Part shown: in pieces, positions 1 through 6,977 of the stretch
How positions within the stretch are numbered: position 1 is the first letter of the stretch
Layout of the letters: each line of letters opens with the position of its first letter
DNA from: Winogradskyella sp. UBA3174
GTDB taxonomy: Bacteria > Bacteroidota > Bacteroidia > Flavobacteriales > Flavobacteriaceae
Length of the DNA stretch: 14,542 bases
NCBI RefSeq assembly: GCF_002364335.1
Contig: NZ_DEXW01000007.1
Location: forward strand, 1 to 14,542
Direction of reading: 5' to 3'
Program-made: the position numbers and the translations under genes
Notes under the pieces: generated by a model
The model's database searches: none
The model's input: the letters and a program-made list of their open reading frames with translations, nothing else
What the model was told of the DNA's origin: nothing

Positions 1-1091
1 CGGTTACAATTATTGTTTTGTGTGTGGTTACCACCAAATTGATGACCCATTTCGTGAGCAACATAATCAACATCAAAAGAATCTCCAACAGGACTTCCTT
101 GTCCTGTAACTCCTCTAGCTTTTCTATTGCTGCAAGGGGAGTTTAATGATGCAACACCTCCACCACCTGTGCTAAAAACATGACCTATATCGTAGTTTGA
201 AAAACCAATATTGTTGTCGCAAGTGGTCTGATTCTGAGTTAGCATAGCGACACCACTTCCATTTGTATATGGATCTGAAGCAACATCTGGCCCTAAAAAG
301 ATTATTGATGCATTAGGTACCATAACCATGGTTAGTCCCAAGTCTCTTTCATAAATACCATTAACCCTAGTCATTGTTGTATTCATGGCGGCCATAACAC
401 TAGGTAATGTACCTCCGTGAAATTGTGCATACTCAACTGTACAAGCTAAAGCTAAATCGTAGGTTCTTAAGATACCGTCATTTGCATTTTTAAGTGTCGC
501 AAACTCCTCCTCTGAAATATTAAAATTTGATGTTACGTATTCTGTCTCACATAAAAATGGCTCTCTAGAACTAACATCCTCAATCGAGTTTGTAAAAACG
601 ATATATGATTTTAAATCCTCTGAATACGGCTCAATAAAAATTGTTTTTTTATCAGAAAGCACCATACTACTTAAGCCTTTTTCTGGTGAAAGACTAAATC
701 TAATAACTGAAGTTGGATTATCTAGACCTTTACCAACAAACGAGCGTATCTCAGGAAATTGATTTTGCAGCTCCGGTTTCATTACTGAAGCTTCTACAAC
801 CAAATAAGATTCCAACTTACCAAGTTGGTTAGGAAAACTAAAAACTACTCCTTGGCTTTTGTTATATCGATTACGTGAAGGAATATTAGTAAGTAACGTC
901 TTAAGACTAGATATATCTAAACTAAATAACGTTGCGTTTTTTGGTATACTCTTAGTGAAAATGATATCTGTCTTCTCAATTTTATCACTATTAATGCTAG
1001 ACCATACTTCTTCTCTATTTTGAGAAAAGCCGCTAAGGATAAAGAATAAAGAACATATAAAACTACTAAATAACTTTAGGTATAAGGGCAT
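1..1091 (-). CDS. Secreted reprolysin-like zinc metalloprotease, C-terminus cut by window edge
   Basis: I translated this from the sequence: an uninterrupted frame from ATG (1091-1089) to the left edge, giving about 363 residues with no stop. Residues 1-23 form a signal peptide (hydrophobic SSFICSLFFILSGFS, then Q). Residues about 25-200 look like a propeptide of the kind found in flavobacterial M12-type proteases. The catalytic domain starts near LRTYDLALACTVEYAQFHGG (around residue 205). The metzincin zinc site HEMGHQFGGNH is at residues 346-356 (bases 56-24): three His ligands and the general-base Glu are present. By family knowledge it should be an exported endopeptidase, often with a C-terminal type IX secretion sorting domain, but that part lies outside the window. 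The Met-turn is also not visible. Family assignment is good; substrate unknown. Confidence 0.88.
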   Translation of the reverse strand, partial: MPLYLKLFSSFICSLFFILSGFSQNREEVWSSINSDKIEKTDIIFTKSIPKNATLFSLDISSLKTLLTNIPSRNRYNKSQGVVFSFPNQLGKLESYLVVEASVMKPELQNQFPEIRSFVGKGLDNPTSVIRFSLSPEKGLSSMVLSDKKTIFIEPYSEDLKSYIVFTNSIEDVSSREPFLCETEYVTSNFNISEEEFATLKNANDGILRTYDLALACTVEYAQFHGGTLPSVMAAMNTTMTRVNGIYERDLGLTMVMVPNASIIFLGPDVASDPYTNGSGVAMLTQNQTTCDNNIGFSNYDIGHVFSTGGGGVASLNSPCSNRKARGVTGQGSPVGDSFDVDYVAHEMGHQFGGNHTQNNNCN

Positions 1092-1110
1092 AACAATTGG
1101 GTTTATTCTG

Positions 1111-1141
1111 CTAAGGTATAATGTTTGTTAATAAACTGCAA
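1111..1141 (-). promoter_or_regulatory. Candidate Bacteroidetes promoter for the metalloprotease
   Basis: On the minus strand a TTG (1141-1139) is followed 20 bases later by TACCTTAG (1118-1111), one mismatch from the TAnnTTTG -7 element. The start codon lies 19 bases further on. Spacing and leader length resemble the other candidates in the window. Between this and the accC terminator (about 1142-1294) I see nothing else recognisable. Confidence 0.35.
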
Positions 1142-1294
1142 AAAAACTAACGTTTCTTTAAGCATCTATCCTATTATAGTCGTAATTTTTGTGCATTCCT
1201 TAATTTATTCTATTAAATAAATAGTAATATCTCATTAAGAAGTTTTAGGTCAAAAAACACAGTGGCTATAAAAACATCAGTTGATTATAAAATG

Positions 1295-1324
1295 AAAAAA
1301 GCGACTAAAATTAGTCGCTTTTTA
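1295..1324 (-). terminator. Rho-independent terminator after accC
   Basis: The stem GCGACTA (1301-1307) pairs with TAGTCGC (1312-1318) across a four-base loop. On the minus strand the stem is followed by six T (1300-1295). It begins a few bases after the accC stop codon, so it ends the fabH-accB-accC transcript. The A and T runs on both sides mean it could also work for plus-strand transcripts. Confidence 0.85.
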
Positions 1325-1325
1325 T

Positions 1326-2678
1326 TTATTCTTCTACTTCTTCTTTGATTACAAAGTCCTCCATAAACTTAGTAGTATAATTACCTGCTAAATAATCTGG
1401 ATGATCCATTAACTGCCTATGAAATGGTATTGTAGTTTTAATACCTTCAATAACAAACTCATCTAAAGCGCGTTTCATTTTATTAATTGCCTCTTCTCGT
1501 GTTTGAGCTGTTGTAATTAATTTAGCAATCATTGAGTCATAATTTGGTGGAATACTATACCCAGCATACACATGTGTGTCTAATCGTACACCATGACCAC
1601 CTGGCGCATGAAGCGTTGTTATTTTTCCTGGAGAAGGTCTAAAATCATTAAATGGATCTTCTGCATTTATCCTACATTCTATAGAGTGCAAGTTAGGTGT
1701 GTAGTTTTTTCCAGAAATTGGAACACCTGCAGCAACCATTATTTGTTCTCGGATTAAGTCGAAATCTATAACTTGTTCTGTTATTGGATGCTCTACTTGA
1801 ATACGGGTATTCATTTCCATAAAGTAGAACTTTCTGTGTTTATCTACTAAGAATTCTACAGTTCCTGCGCCTTCGTATTTAATGAATTCAGCAGCTTTAA
1901 CCGCAGCCTTTCCCATTTGCGCTCTTAACTTATCCGTCATAAACGGAGAAGGCACTTCTTCTGTTAGTTTTTGATGACGTCTTTGTATTGAACAGTCTCT
2001 TTCTGATAAATGACATGCTTTTCCTCTAGAGTCACCAACAATCTGTATTTCTATGTGGCGAGGCTCTTCAATTAACTTCTCCATATACATATCATCATTT
2101 CCGAAGGCTGCTTTAGATTCTGAACGAGCAGACTCCCATGCATTTTGTAGGTCTTCTGGTTTCCAGACAGCACGCATTCCTTTTCCTCCTCCGCCTGCAG
2201 ACGCTTTTAACATTACAGGATAACCGGTTTCTAAAGCTACTTTTTTACAGTCTTCAAAATCTTCAATTATACCTTCACTTCCTGGAACACAAGGTACTCC
2301 TGCTGCTTTCATGGTAGATTTAGCATTAGCTTTATCGCCCATTCTATCTATCATCTCTTCAGATGCCCCGATGAACTTTATACCATGTTCTTCACAAATT
2401 TTAGAAAACTTTGCATTCTCAGATAAGAATCCATAACCAGGATGAATTGCATCTGCATTTGTAATTTCTGCAGCTGCTATAATATTAGATATTTTAAGAT
2501 AAGATTCGCTACTGGCTGGTGGCCCAATGCAAACTGCTTCATCTGCAAATTTCACATGAAGGCTTTCTGCATCTGCTGTAGAGTAAACCGCAACGGTTTT
2601 TATACCCATCTCTTTACAGGTTCTTATTACACGCAGTGCAATTTCACCTCTATTGGCAATTAGTATTTTTTTAAACAT
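1326..2678 (-). CDS. accC: Acetyl-CoA carboxylase, biotin carboxylase subunit
   Basis: AccC carboxylates the biotin carried on AccB, using ATP and bicarbonate, as the first half-reaction of malonyl-CoA synthesis in the cytoplasm. The 450 residues match the family's usual length of about 450. The order is standard: N-terminal biotin carboxylase domain beginning MFKKILIANRGEIALRVIRT, ATP-grasp domain with glycine-rich loop AGGGGKGM (161-168), active-site segment FMEMNTRIQVEH (286-297) holding the conserved Glu288, Asn290 and Arg292, and a C-terminal domain with ECRINAEDP (334-342). It is the last gene of fabH-accB-accC, 82 bases after accB, with a terminator directly behind it. An orthologue in a carboxylase of other acyl-CoAs is possible in principle, but the fabH/accB context and lack of a fused carrier domain favour acetyl-CoA carboxylase. 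Confidence 0.97.
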   Translation of the reverse strand: MFKKILIANRGEIALRVIRTCKEMGIKTVAVYSTADAESLHVKFADEAVCIGPPASSESYLKISNIIAAAEITNADAIHPGYGFLSENAKFSKICEEHGIKFIGASEEMIDRMGDKANAKSTMKAAGVPCVPGSEGIIEDFEDCKKVALETGYPVMLKASAGGGGKGMRAVWKPEDLQNAWESARSESKAAFGNDDMYMEKLIEEPRHIEIQIVGDSRGKACHLSERDCSIQRRHQKLTEEVPSPFMTDKLRAQMGKAAVKAAEFIKYEGAGTVEFLVDKHRKFYFMEMNTRIQVEHPITEQVIDFDLIREQIMVAAGVPISGKNYTPNLHSIECRINAEDPFNDFRPSPGKITTLHAPGGHGVRLDTHVYAGYSIPPNYDSMIAKLITTAQTREEAINKMKRALDEFVIEGIKTTIPFHRQLMDHPDYLAGNYTTKFMEDFVIKEEVEE

Positions 2679-2712
2679 AACTTTTGTTTTAAAAATTCAT
2701 TTTCCAAGCACC

Positions 2713-2753
2713 AAATTCCAATAATTGGGTTTGGGATTTGTGGATTGGAATTT
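2713..2753. repeat. 10-bp inverted repeat between accB and accC
   Basis: AAATTCCAAT (2713-2722) is exactly matched by its reverse complement ATTGGAATTT (2744-2753), enclosing 21 bases rich in GGG and TTTG. As RNA it would form a ten-pair stem with a large loop in the accB-accC spacer. There is no T run after it, so it is not a standard terminator. It lies in an 82-base gap inside an otherwise compact operon. Confidence 0.7.
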
Positions 2754-2760
2754 TCAATTG

Positions 2761-3237
2761 TTATGACGGATCAACTAAGAATAGTGGCTGATCAAACTCT
2801 ACGGGTGATGAATCATCAACTAATACTTTTACGATTTTACCACTAACTTCAGATTCAATTTCATTGAATAACTTCATAGCTTCAATTACACAAAGCACGT
2901 CACCTTCTTTAATCTCGCTACCAACCTCAACAAATACAGGCTTGTCTGGAGATGGCTTGCGATATAAAGTACCGATTATTGGAGACTTAATTGTAATATA
3001 TTTAGAGTCTTCTTCAGGTTCAGATACTACTGTAGGTGTTTCAATAATTGGAGCTCCTTGTGCAACGGGCTGTTGCATTAGAGGTGCTGCATGCATTGGC
3101 ATTTGCTGAACAAAAGTCGTTTCGCCTTCAGAACCCGTTTTTATTGTAATTTTAATATCCTCCATTTCTAACTTAACTTCACTTGCGCCAGATTTAGCAA
3201 CAAATTTTATTAAGTTTTGAATTTCTTTTAAATCCAT
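2761..3237 (-). CDS. accB: Acetyl-CoA carboxylase biotin carboxyl carrier protein
   Basis: AccB carries the biotin that moves CO2 from AccC to the carboxyltransferase. The 158 residues fit the family (about 150-160). Residues 1-35 are the N-terminal helix/strand region, 40-75 form a flexible linker rich in Pro, Gln, Ala and Met, and 80-157 are the biotinyl domain. The biotinylation site is EAMKLFNE with Lys122; the more common form is EAMKMMNE, so Leu-Phe follows the lysine here. The acidic turn characteristic of the carrier is seen in PSPDKPVFVEVGSEIKEGD. It sits 28 bases downstream of fabH and 82 bases upstream of accC, an arrangement that supports co-transcription. Confidence 0.96.
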   Translation of the reverse strand: MDLKEIQNLIKFVAKSGASEVKLEMEDIKITIKTGSEGETTFVQQMPMHAAPLMQQPVAQGAPIIETPTVVSEPEEDSKYITIKSPIIGTLYRKPSPDKPVFVEVGSEIKEGDVLCVIEAMKLFNEIESEVSGKIVKVLVDDSSPVEFDQPLFLVDPS

Positions 3238-3265
3238 TTTTTAGGTGTTTATTAGTTAGTTTTAT

Positions 3266-4261
3266 TTATGAATTGTAAGCCCATTTAAAATAAATAGAGC
3301 CCCAAGTAAATCCGCCACCAAAAGCAGTGAAAATTAATTTATCCCCTTTTTTAAGTTTTGATTCATAATCAAATAAAAGTAATGGTAAGGTTGCAGAAGT
3401 TGTATTACCATACTTCTCTATATTCATCATTACCTTAGATTTATCTAAATTAATTCTATTAGCAGTAGCGTCTATAATACGCTTATTAGCCTGATGAGCT
3501 ACTAGCCAAGCTATATCGTCATTAGTTAGATTATTTCTCTTAAGCATCTTTTCTGAGACATCTGCCATATTAAAAACAGCATTTTTAAACACTGTCTTTC
3601 CGTCTTGAAATATATAGTGCTTTTCTTCTTTGAATGTATTCTCATTTATAGGATAAGAAGAGCCTCCGTAAGTTGCTTGCAGAAATTCCCTTCCTTCGCC
3701 ATTACTTCTTAATAATTCATCTTGTAGTCCTAAGCCTTCTTCATTAGGTTCGAATAAAACGGCTCCTGCTCCGTCTCCAAAAATGATACAAGTTGCTCTA
3801 TCTTTATAATTAATGAACGATGAATTTTTATCTGCACCTATTAAAAGTATCTTTTTGTAACGACCAGACTCAATATAAGCAGATGCTGTTGACATTCCGA
3901 ATAAAAAACTAGAACATGCTGCTTCTAAATCATAAGAGAAGGCATTTATAGCTCCAACCTGAGTCGCTGTGTATGCTGCAGTAGACGCGGCTTTCATGTC
4001 TGGCGTGGCCGTGCAGACAATTACCAAATCAATCTGTTTTGGGTCTAAACCTTTTTTGTTTATTAAATCTTGTGCAGCTTTTATGGCTAAAAACGATGTT
4101 CCTTGGCCTTCTTCTTTGAGAATCCTTCTTTCTTTAATACCAGTTCTTGATGTTATCCACTCATCGTTGGTATCTACCATGGTTTCTAAAACTTTGTTTG
4201 ATAAAACGAAGTCTGGAACATAGCCTCCTACAGCTGTAATCGCGGCCGTAATTTTACTCAT
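3266..4261 (-). CDS. fabH: 3-oxoacyl-ACP synthase III
   Basis: FabH starts fatty acid synthesis by condensing an acyl-CoA primer with malonyl-ACP. The 331 residues match the family's 320-340. The thiolase-fold catalytic triad is complete: Cys116 in DLEAACSSF, His256 in VAHQANKRI, and Asn286 in KYGNTTSATLP. The glycine loop FGDGAGAVLF (161-170) and C-terminal FGGGFTWGS are also present. It is the first gene of the fabH-accB-accC unit and has a candidate promoter of its own after the rpmF terminator. Flavobacteria can use branched primers for iso fatty acids, but primer preference cannot be read from these motifs. Flavobacterial genomes often have more than one fabH; this is the copy linked to acc. 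Confidence 0.95.
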   Translation of the reverse strand: MSKITAAITAVGGYVPDFVLSNKVLETMVDTNDEWITSRTGIKERRILKEEGQGTSFLAIKAAQDLINKKGLDPKQIDLVIVCTATPDMKAASTAAYTATQVGAINAFSYDLEAACSSFLFGMSTASAYIESGRYKKILLIGADKNSSFINYKDRATCIIFGDGAGAVLFEPNEEGLGLQDELLRSNGEGREFLQATYGGSSYPINENTFKEEKHYIFQDGKTVFKNAVFNMADVSEKMLKRNNLTNDDIAWLVAHQANKRIIDATANRINLDKSKVMMNIEKYGNTTSATLPLLLFDYESKLKKGDKLIFTAFGGGFTWGSIYFKWAYNS

Positions 4262-4279
4262 TATTAGGGTTTAGTTAAT

Positions 4280-4308
4280 TAAAAGTATTGAAAATTGTCA
4301 AAAACCAA
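4280..4308 (-). promoter_or_regulatory. Candidate promoter of fabH-accB-accC
   Basis: On the minus strand TTG (4308-4306) is followed after 18 bases by TACTTTTA (4287-4280), close to the TTG / TAnnTTTG pair of Bacteroidetes sigma factors. The fabH ATG is 18 bases downstream. It lies between the rpmF terminator and fabH, where a new promoter would be needed. Confidence 0.45.
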
Positions 4309-4370
4309 TGGTTCTTAAGCAAATAAGTATGCAAAGTAAGTAGTTTTTACGCTATTGAGAGAATTAAAAC

Positions 4371-4398
4371 AAAAAAAACGCTCACAAGTGAGCGTTTT
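4371..4398 (-). terminator. Rho-independent terminator after rpmF
   Basis: AAAACGCTCA (4375-4384) pairs with TGAGCGTTTT (4389-4398) across CAAG. On the minus strand the stem runs into eight T (4378-4371). It lies 20 bases past the rpmF stop and separates yceD-rpmF from fabH-accB-accC. Confidence 0.85.
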
Positions 4399-4418
4399 CT
4401 TATATGCATGCATAATAG

Positions 4419-4622
4419 TTATGCTAAATTTTCTTCTTCTACCGAGTTGTCAATTAATACTTGACCTCTGTAATATAATTTACCTTCGTGCCAATGAGCT
4501 CTGTGATATAAATGTGGCTCACCAGTTGTAGGGCAAGTTGCAATTTGAGGAACAGTTGCTTTATAATGAGTTCTTCTTTTGTCTCTTCTCGTTTTCGATA
4601 TTTTACGCTTTGGATGTGCCAT
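4419..4622 (-). CDS. rpmF: 50S ribosomal protein L32
   Basis: L32 is a small structural protein of the large ribosomal subunit. The 67 residues begin MAHPKRKISKTRRDKRRTH, the basic N-terminal signature of the family, and continue with the TGEPHLYHRAHWHEGKLYYRGQVLI segment typical of Bacteroidetes L32. Only one cysteine (Cys30) is present, so this is the form without the four-cysteine zinc site. It begins 8 bases after the yceD stop and is followed by a strong terminator. The yceD-rpmF pairing is widely conserved in bacteria. The acidic tail NSVEEENLA is longer than in E. coli. Confidence 0.96.
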   Translation of the reverse strand: MAHPKRKISKTRRDKRRTHYKATVPQIATCPTTGEPHLYHRAHWHEGKLYYRGQVLIDNSVEEENLA

Positions 4623-4630
4623 ATTAAATG

Positions 4631-5170
4631 TTATTTATCCGTTAATAGTTTTTTTAAATTATTCCAACGAGGATCAATATCCTCTGTCGATTTATTTTTG
4701 ATGTCCTCTTGTGGACTTAATTCTTCAAGCTTTGTAAGTATGTCAGATTCTAATGTGCCGTCCTCAATACCTGGATGAATTCGTTTAACTGGCACTGCCA
4801 ATACTATTAGTTCGTATATATATTGTGAAACGTTAATTTCATACTCACCATGAGTTACAATTAATATATCTTCATTTTCATTATTATACTCACTACCAAA
4901 CTTTACAACTAATTTAAACTCGTCATTAATAGACTGGCTGTAAGGTTCATTTGTAATATCGCAATTAATATTAACGGATCCCGAAGCTGAAAAATACAAC
5001 TCTAAAAAAGTTGTCTTCTTTTCAAGCTTCAAGTCAATTTTCACATCAACTGAGTTAAACTCATTATATTCAAAAATCTGAAAGAACGTATTATAAATTT
5101 TATAATCAAAATGATGCTCACCGGCTTTTAAGCCTATAAAAGGTATTATGTAATCTTTTAATGCCTTCAT
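4631..5170 (-). CDS. yceD: YceD/DUF177 family protein, 23S rRNA-associated
   Basis: This is a DUF177 (YceD) protein; in E. coli and plants the family is linked to 23S rRNA accumulation, though the mechanism is unclear. I chose the ATG at 5170 (179 residues, MKALKDYIIPFIGLKAGEH) over the in-frame ATG at 5182 (183 residues). Flavobacterial homologues that I recall begin MK-LK-Y-IPF-GLK. The promoter -7 element also ends only 10 bases before 5182, which would leave almost no leader. The C-terminus has the family hallmark DPRWNNLKKLL. The Cys-x-x-Cys pattern of many YceD proteins is reduced to a single Cys in NINCDITNEP. It is followed by rpmF after 8 bases. Confidence 0.85.
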   Translation of the reverse strand: MKALKDYIIPFIGLKAGEHHFDYKIYNTFFQIFEYNEFNSVDVKIDLKLEKKTTFLELYFSASGSVNINCDITNEPYSQSINDEFKLVVKFGSEYNNENEDILIVTHGEYEINVSQYIYELIVLAVPVKRIHPGIEDGTLESDILTKLEELSPQEDIKNKSTEDIDPRWNNLKKLLTDK

Positions 5171-5192
5171 TACCACACTCATTTTGAGCCTG

Positions 5193-5200
5193 CAAATATA
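5193..5200 (-). promoter_or_regulatory. -7 element (TATATTTG) for yceD-rpmF
   Basis: TATATTTG on the minus strand is an exact TAnnTTTG match. It ends 10 bases before the ATG at 5182 and 22 before the preferred ATG at 5170. No TTG is seen at the expected -33 distance, so the call rests on the -7 element and its position. Confidence 0.4.
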
Positions 5201-5224
5201 TAAATTTTTACTTTAATAGACTCC

Positions 5225-5251
5225 AGATATCAACAATTTTTGTTAATATCT
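5225..5251 (-). terminator. Possible hairpin at the end of pdxA
   Basis: On the minus strand AGATATTAACA and TGTTGATATCT form an 11-pair stem with one U-G pair and a five-base loop, starting inside the pdxA stop codon. In the plus-strand transcript that U-G pair becomes a C-A mismatch, so the fold favours the pdxA mRNA. No T run follows, so termination is uncertain; it may only protect the 3' end. Confidence 0.4.
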
Positions 5252-6290
5252 ATTTTAAAGCTTTTTTTAAAGGGTTTTCACTGTATTGATGATGGTTTTT
5301 TCTATTCTTAAATATTTGAATTGCAGTAAGTATAGCTTCTTTAAAAGAACTCTCGTCTGCAATACCTTTACCTGCAATTTCATAAGCGGTGCCATGGTCT
5401 GGTGACGTTCTTACTTTGTCTAAACCTGCAGTAAAATTAACACCTTCTCCAAAAGTAATTGTTTTAAAAGGTATTAAGCCTTGGTCATGATAAGAGGCAA
5501 TAATCGCATCAAAATTCTTAAATGTATTAGAACCAAAAAAACTATCTGCAGAATAAGGTCCATAAACTAAATGTCCATCTTCTTTGATTTTATTGAGTGT
5601 CGGTTTTAAAATATCATCATCTTCAGTTCCTATAACACCATTATCACCTGCGTGAGGATTAATTGCTAAAACAGCAATTTTTGGTCTTCTAATTGCAAAA
5701 TCTTGTTTTAGAGATTTTATTACTGTCGCTATTTTTTCTGTAATTAATTCTTCATTTATATGATTTGAAGCATCTTTTAGAGGAACGTGGTCGGTTAACA
5801 ATCCAATACGCAAGCCTTGAGAGACCATAAACATTAAGCTCTTTCCATTTAAAGCTTTTGCTAAATAATCTGTATGGCCTGGAAAATTAAATGTGTCTGA
5901 TTGTATATTATGCTTATTTATTGGTGCAGTTACTAGGACATCTATTTGGTCTTCTTTGAGTGCATTGGTTGCAGCTTCTAAAGATTTTATAGCATATTCC
6001 CCAATTTTTTTGTCTGTGCTACCAAATTCAATATTGACAGGTTCTTTCCAAACGTTGACAACATTGACTTTCCCGTGTACAATTTTGTCTACCGAATCTA
6101 TATTGAAAAAATTAATCTTACTTTGAAAATGGTTCTTAAAAAACTGCATCGTTTTAGCTGAAGCAAATATCACAGGTGTATTGAGCTCTAAAGATCTTGG
6201 GTCTTCGTAAGCTTTGATTATAATTTCTGTACCTATACCGTTAAGGTCTCCAACTGATATACCAACAATTATCTTTTCTTCGTTTTTCAT
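5250..6290 (-). CDS. pdxA: 4-hydroxythreonine-4-phosphate dehydrogenase
   Basis: PdxA oxidises 4-phosphohydroxy-L-threonine with NAD+ in the DXP-dependent route to pyridoxal 5'-phosphate. The 346 residues are close to the usual 330-350. Recognisable motifs are VGDLNGIGTEI near the start, TAPINKHNI (121-129), PGHTDYLA with His139, and three likely metal-binding His: His168 (LTDHVPL), His213 (NPHAGDNG) and His268 (SYHDQGLIPFK). TSPDHGTAYEIAGKG (296-309) is the conserved C-terminal block. The start is the first ATG in frame, preceded by GGAT in an A-rich tract. pdxA is divergent from ribE, so two cofactor pathways share one 96-base intergenic region. Confidence 0.96.
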   Translation of the reverse strand: MKNEEKIIVGISVGDLNGIGTEIIIKAYEDPRSLELNTPVIFASAKTMQFFKNHFQSKINFFNIDSVDKIVHGKVNVVNVWKEPVNIEFGSTDKKIGEYAIKSLEAATNALKEDQIDVLVTAPINKHNIQSDTFNFPGHTDYLAKALNGKSLMFMVSQGLRIGLLTDHVPLKDASNHINEELITEKIATVIKSLKQDFAIRRPKIAVLAINPHAGDNGVIGTEDDDILKPTLNKIKEDGHLVYGPYSADSFFGSNTFKNFDAIIASYHDQGLIPFKTITFGEGVNFTAGLDKVRTSPDHGTAYEIAGKGIADESSFKEAILTAIQIFKNRKNHHQYSENPLKKALK

Positions 6291-6320
6291 GTTATAGCTT
6301 ATCCTTTTTTTTTATTAAAA

Positions 6321-6354
6321 TTGATAATTGAGTTATGTTATGTTCTTAACTTTG
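6321..6354 (+). promoter_or_regulatory. Promoter of ribE
   Basis: TAACTTTG (6347-6354) is an exact TAnnTTTG -7 element. Two TTG triplets can serve as -33: 6321-6323 (23 bases away) or 6328-6330 (16 bases away). The ribE ATG is 32 bases past the -7 element. A leader this short leaves no room for an FMN riboswitch. Confidence 0.6.
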
Positions 6355-6386
6355 TGGTTACAAATTTAACCAAATAAGAACAATTT

Positions 6387-6977
6387 ATGTTTACAGGTAT
6401 CATTGAAGATTTAGGAATAATTGAAAAGCTAGATAAAGATAGTGGCAATCTTCATATAAAAGTAAGAAGTGCTATTACAGAAGAACTTAAAATTGATCAG
6501 AGCGTCGCCCATAACGGAGTCTGTTTAACTGTTGTTAATATTGAAGAGCAAACTTATACAGTTACTGCAATACAAGAAACATTAGACAAAACAAATTTAA
6601 ATTTGGTTAATGAAAATGATGTTATTAATATTGAGCGCGCTATGAAACTTGGAGATCGTTTAGATGGCCATATTGTGCAAGGGCATGTAGACCAAACAGC
6701 GAAATGTATCAACATAATTAACAAACCCGGAAGTTGGACTTTTACTTTTGAGTACGATAAAAGCTTAAACAATATTACTATTGAAAAAGGATCTATAACT
6801 GTGAATGGCGTTAGTTTGACTGTTGTAGATTCTAAATCAAATTGTTTTTCGGTAGCTATAATACCTTACACGTATAGTCATACCACATTTAAAAACTTAA
6901 GCGTTGGAGATCTTGTAAATCTAGAATTTGACGTGATAGGAAAATATGTAAAGCGCCTTAATGAGTTAAGGCACTAG
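6387..6977 (+). CDS. ribE: Riboflavin synthase (alpha chain type)
   Basis: The enzyme converts two 6,7-dimethyl-8-ribityllumazine molecules into riboflavin, the last step of the pathway. The 196 residues consist of two similar lumazine-binding beta barrels. The first begins MFTGIIEDLG and contains NGVCLTVV (43-50) with the conserved Cys46 region. The inter-barrel block LGDRLDGHIVQGHVD (88-102) is diagnostic, and the second barrel repeats NGVSLTVV (140-147). The C-terminus FDVIGKYVKR is typical. It stands alone on the plus strand, without other rib genes nearby. Its TAG stop overlaps the stop of the convergent small gene. Confidence 0.96.
   Translation: MFTGIIEDLGIIEKLDKDSGNLHIKVRSAITEELKIDQSVAHNGVCLTVVNIEEQTYTVTAIQETLDKTNLNLVNENDVINIERAMKLGDRLDGHIVQGHVDQTAKCINIINKPGSWTFTFEYDKSLNNITIEKGSITVNGVSLTVVDSKSNCFSVAIIPYTYSHTTFKNLSVGDLVNLEFDVIGKYVKRLNELRH
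6955..6972. terminator. Small hairpin at the ribE 3' end
   Basis: GCCTTAA (6955-6961) pairs with TTAAGGC (6966-6972) around TGAG, within the last codons of ribE. It abuts the convergent stop codons. A weak T-containing tail follows only on the minus strand. It could help end minus-strand transcription, or be a coincidence of the coding sequence. Confidence 0.3.

Noticed and set aside
2442..2663. Plus-strand frame opposite accC, and similar frames opposite fabH, accB, pdxA, rpmF/yceD, M28 and SOUL
   Set aside because: These are low-complexity or unrelated readings antisense to clearly conserved genes, without promoters or homologue-like motifs.
6291..6386. FMN riboswitch before ribE
   Set aside because: The predicted leader is only about 30 bases and has no RFN-element sequence blocks.
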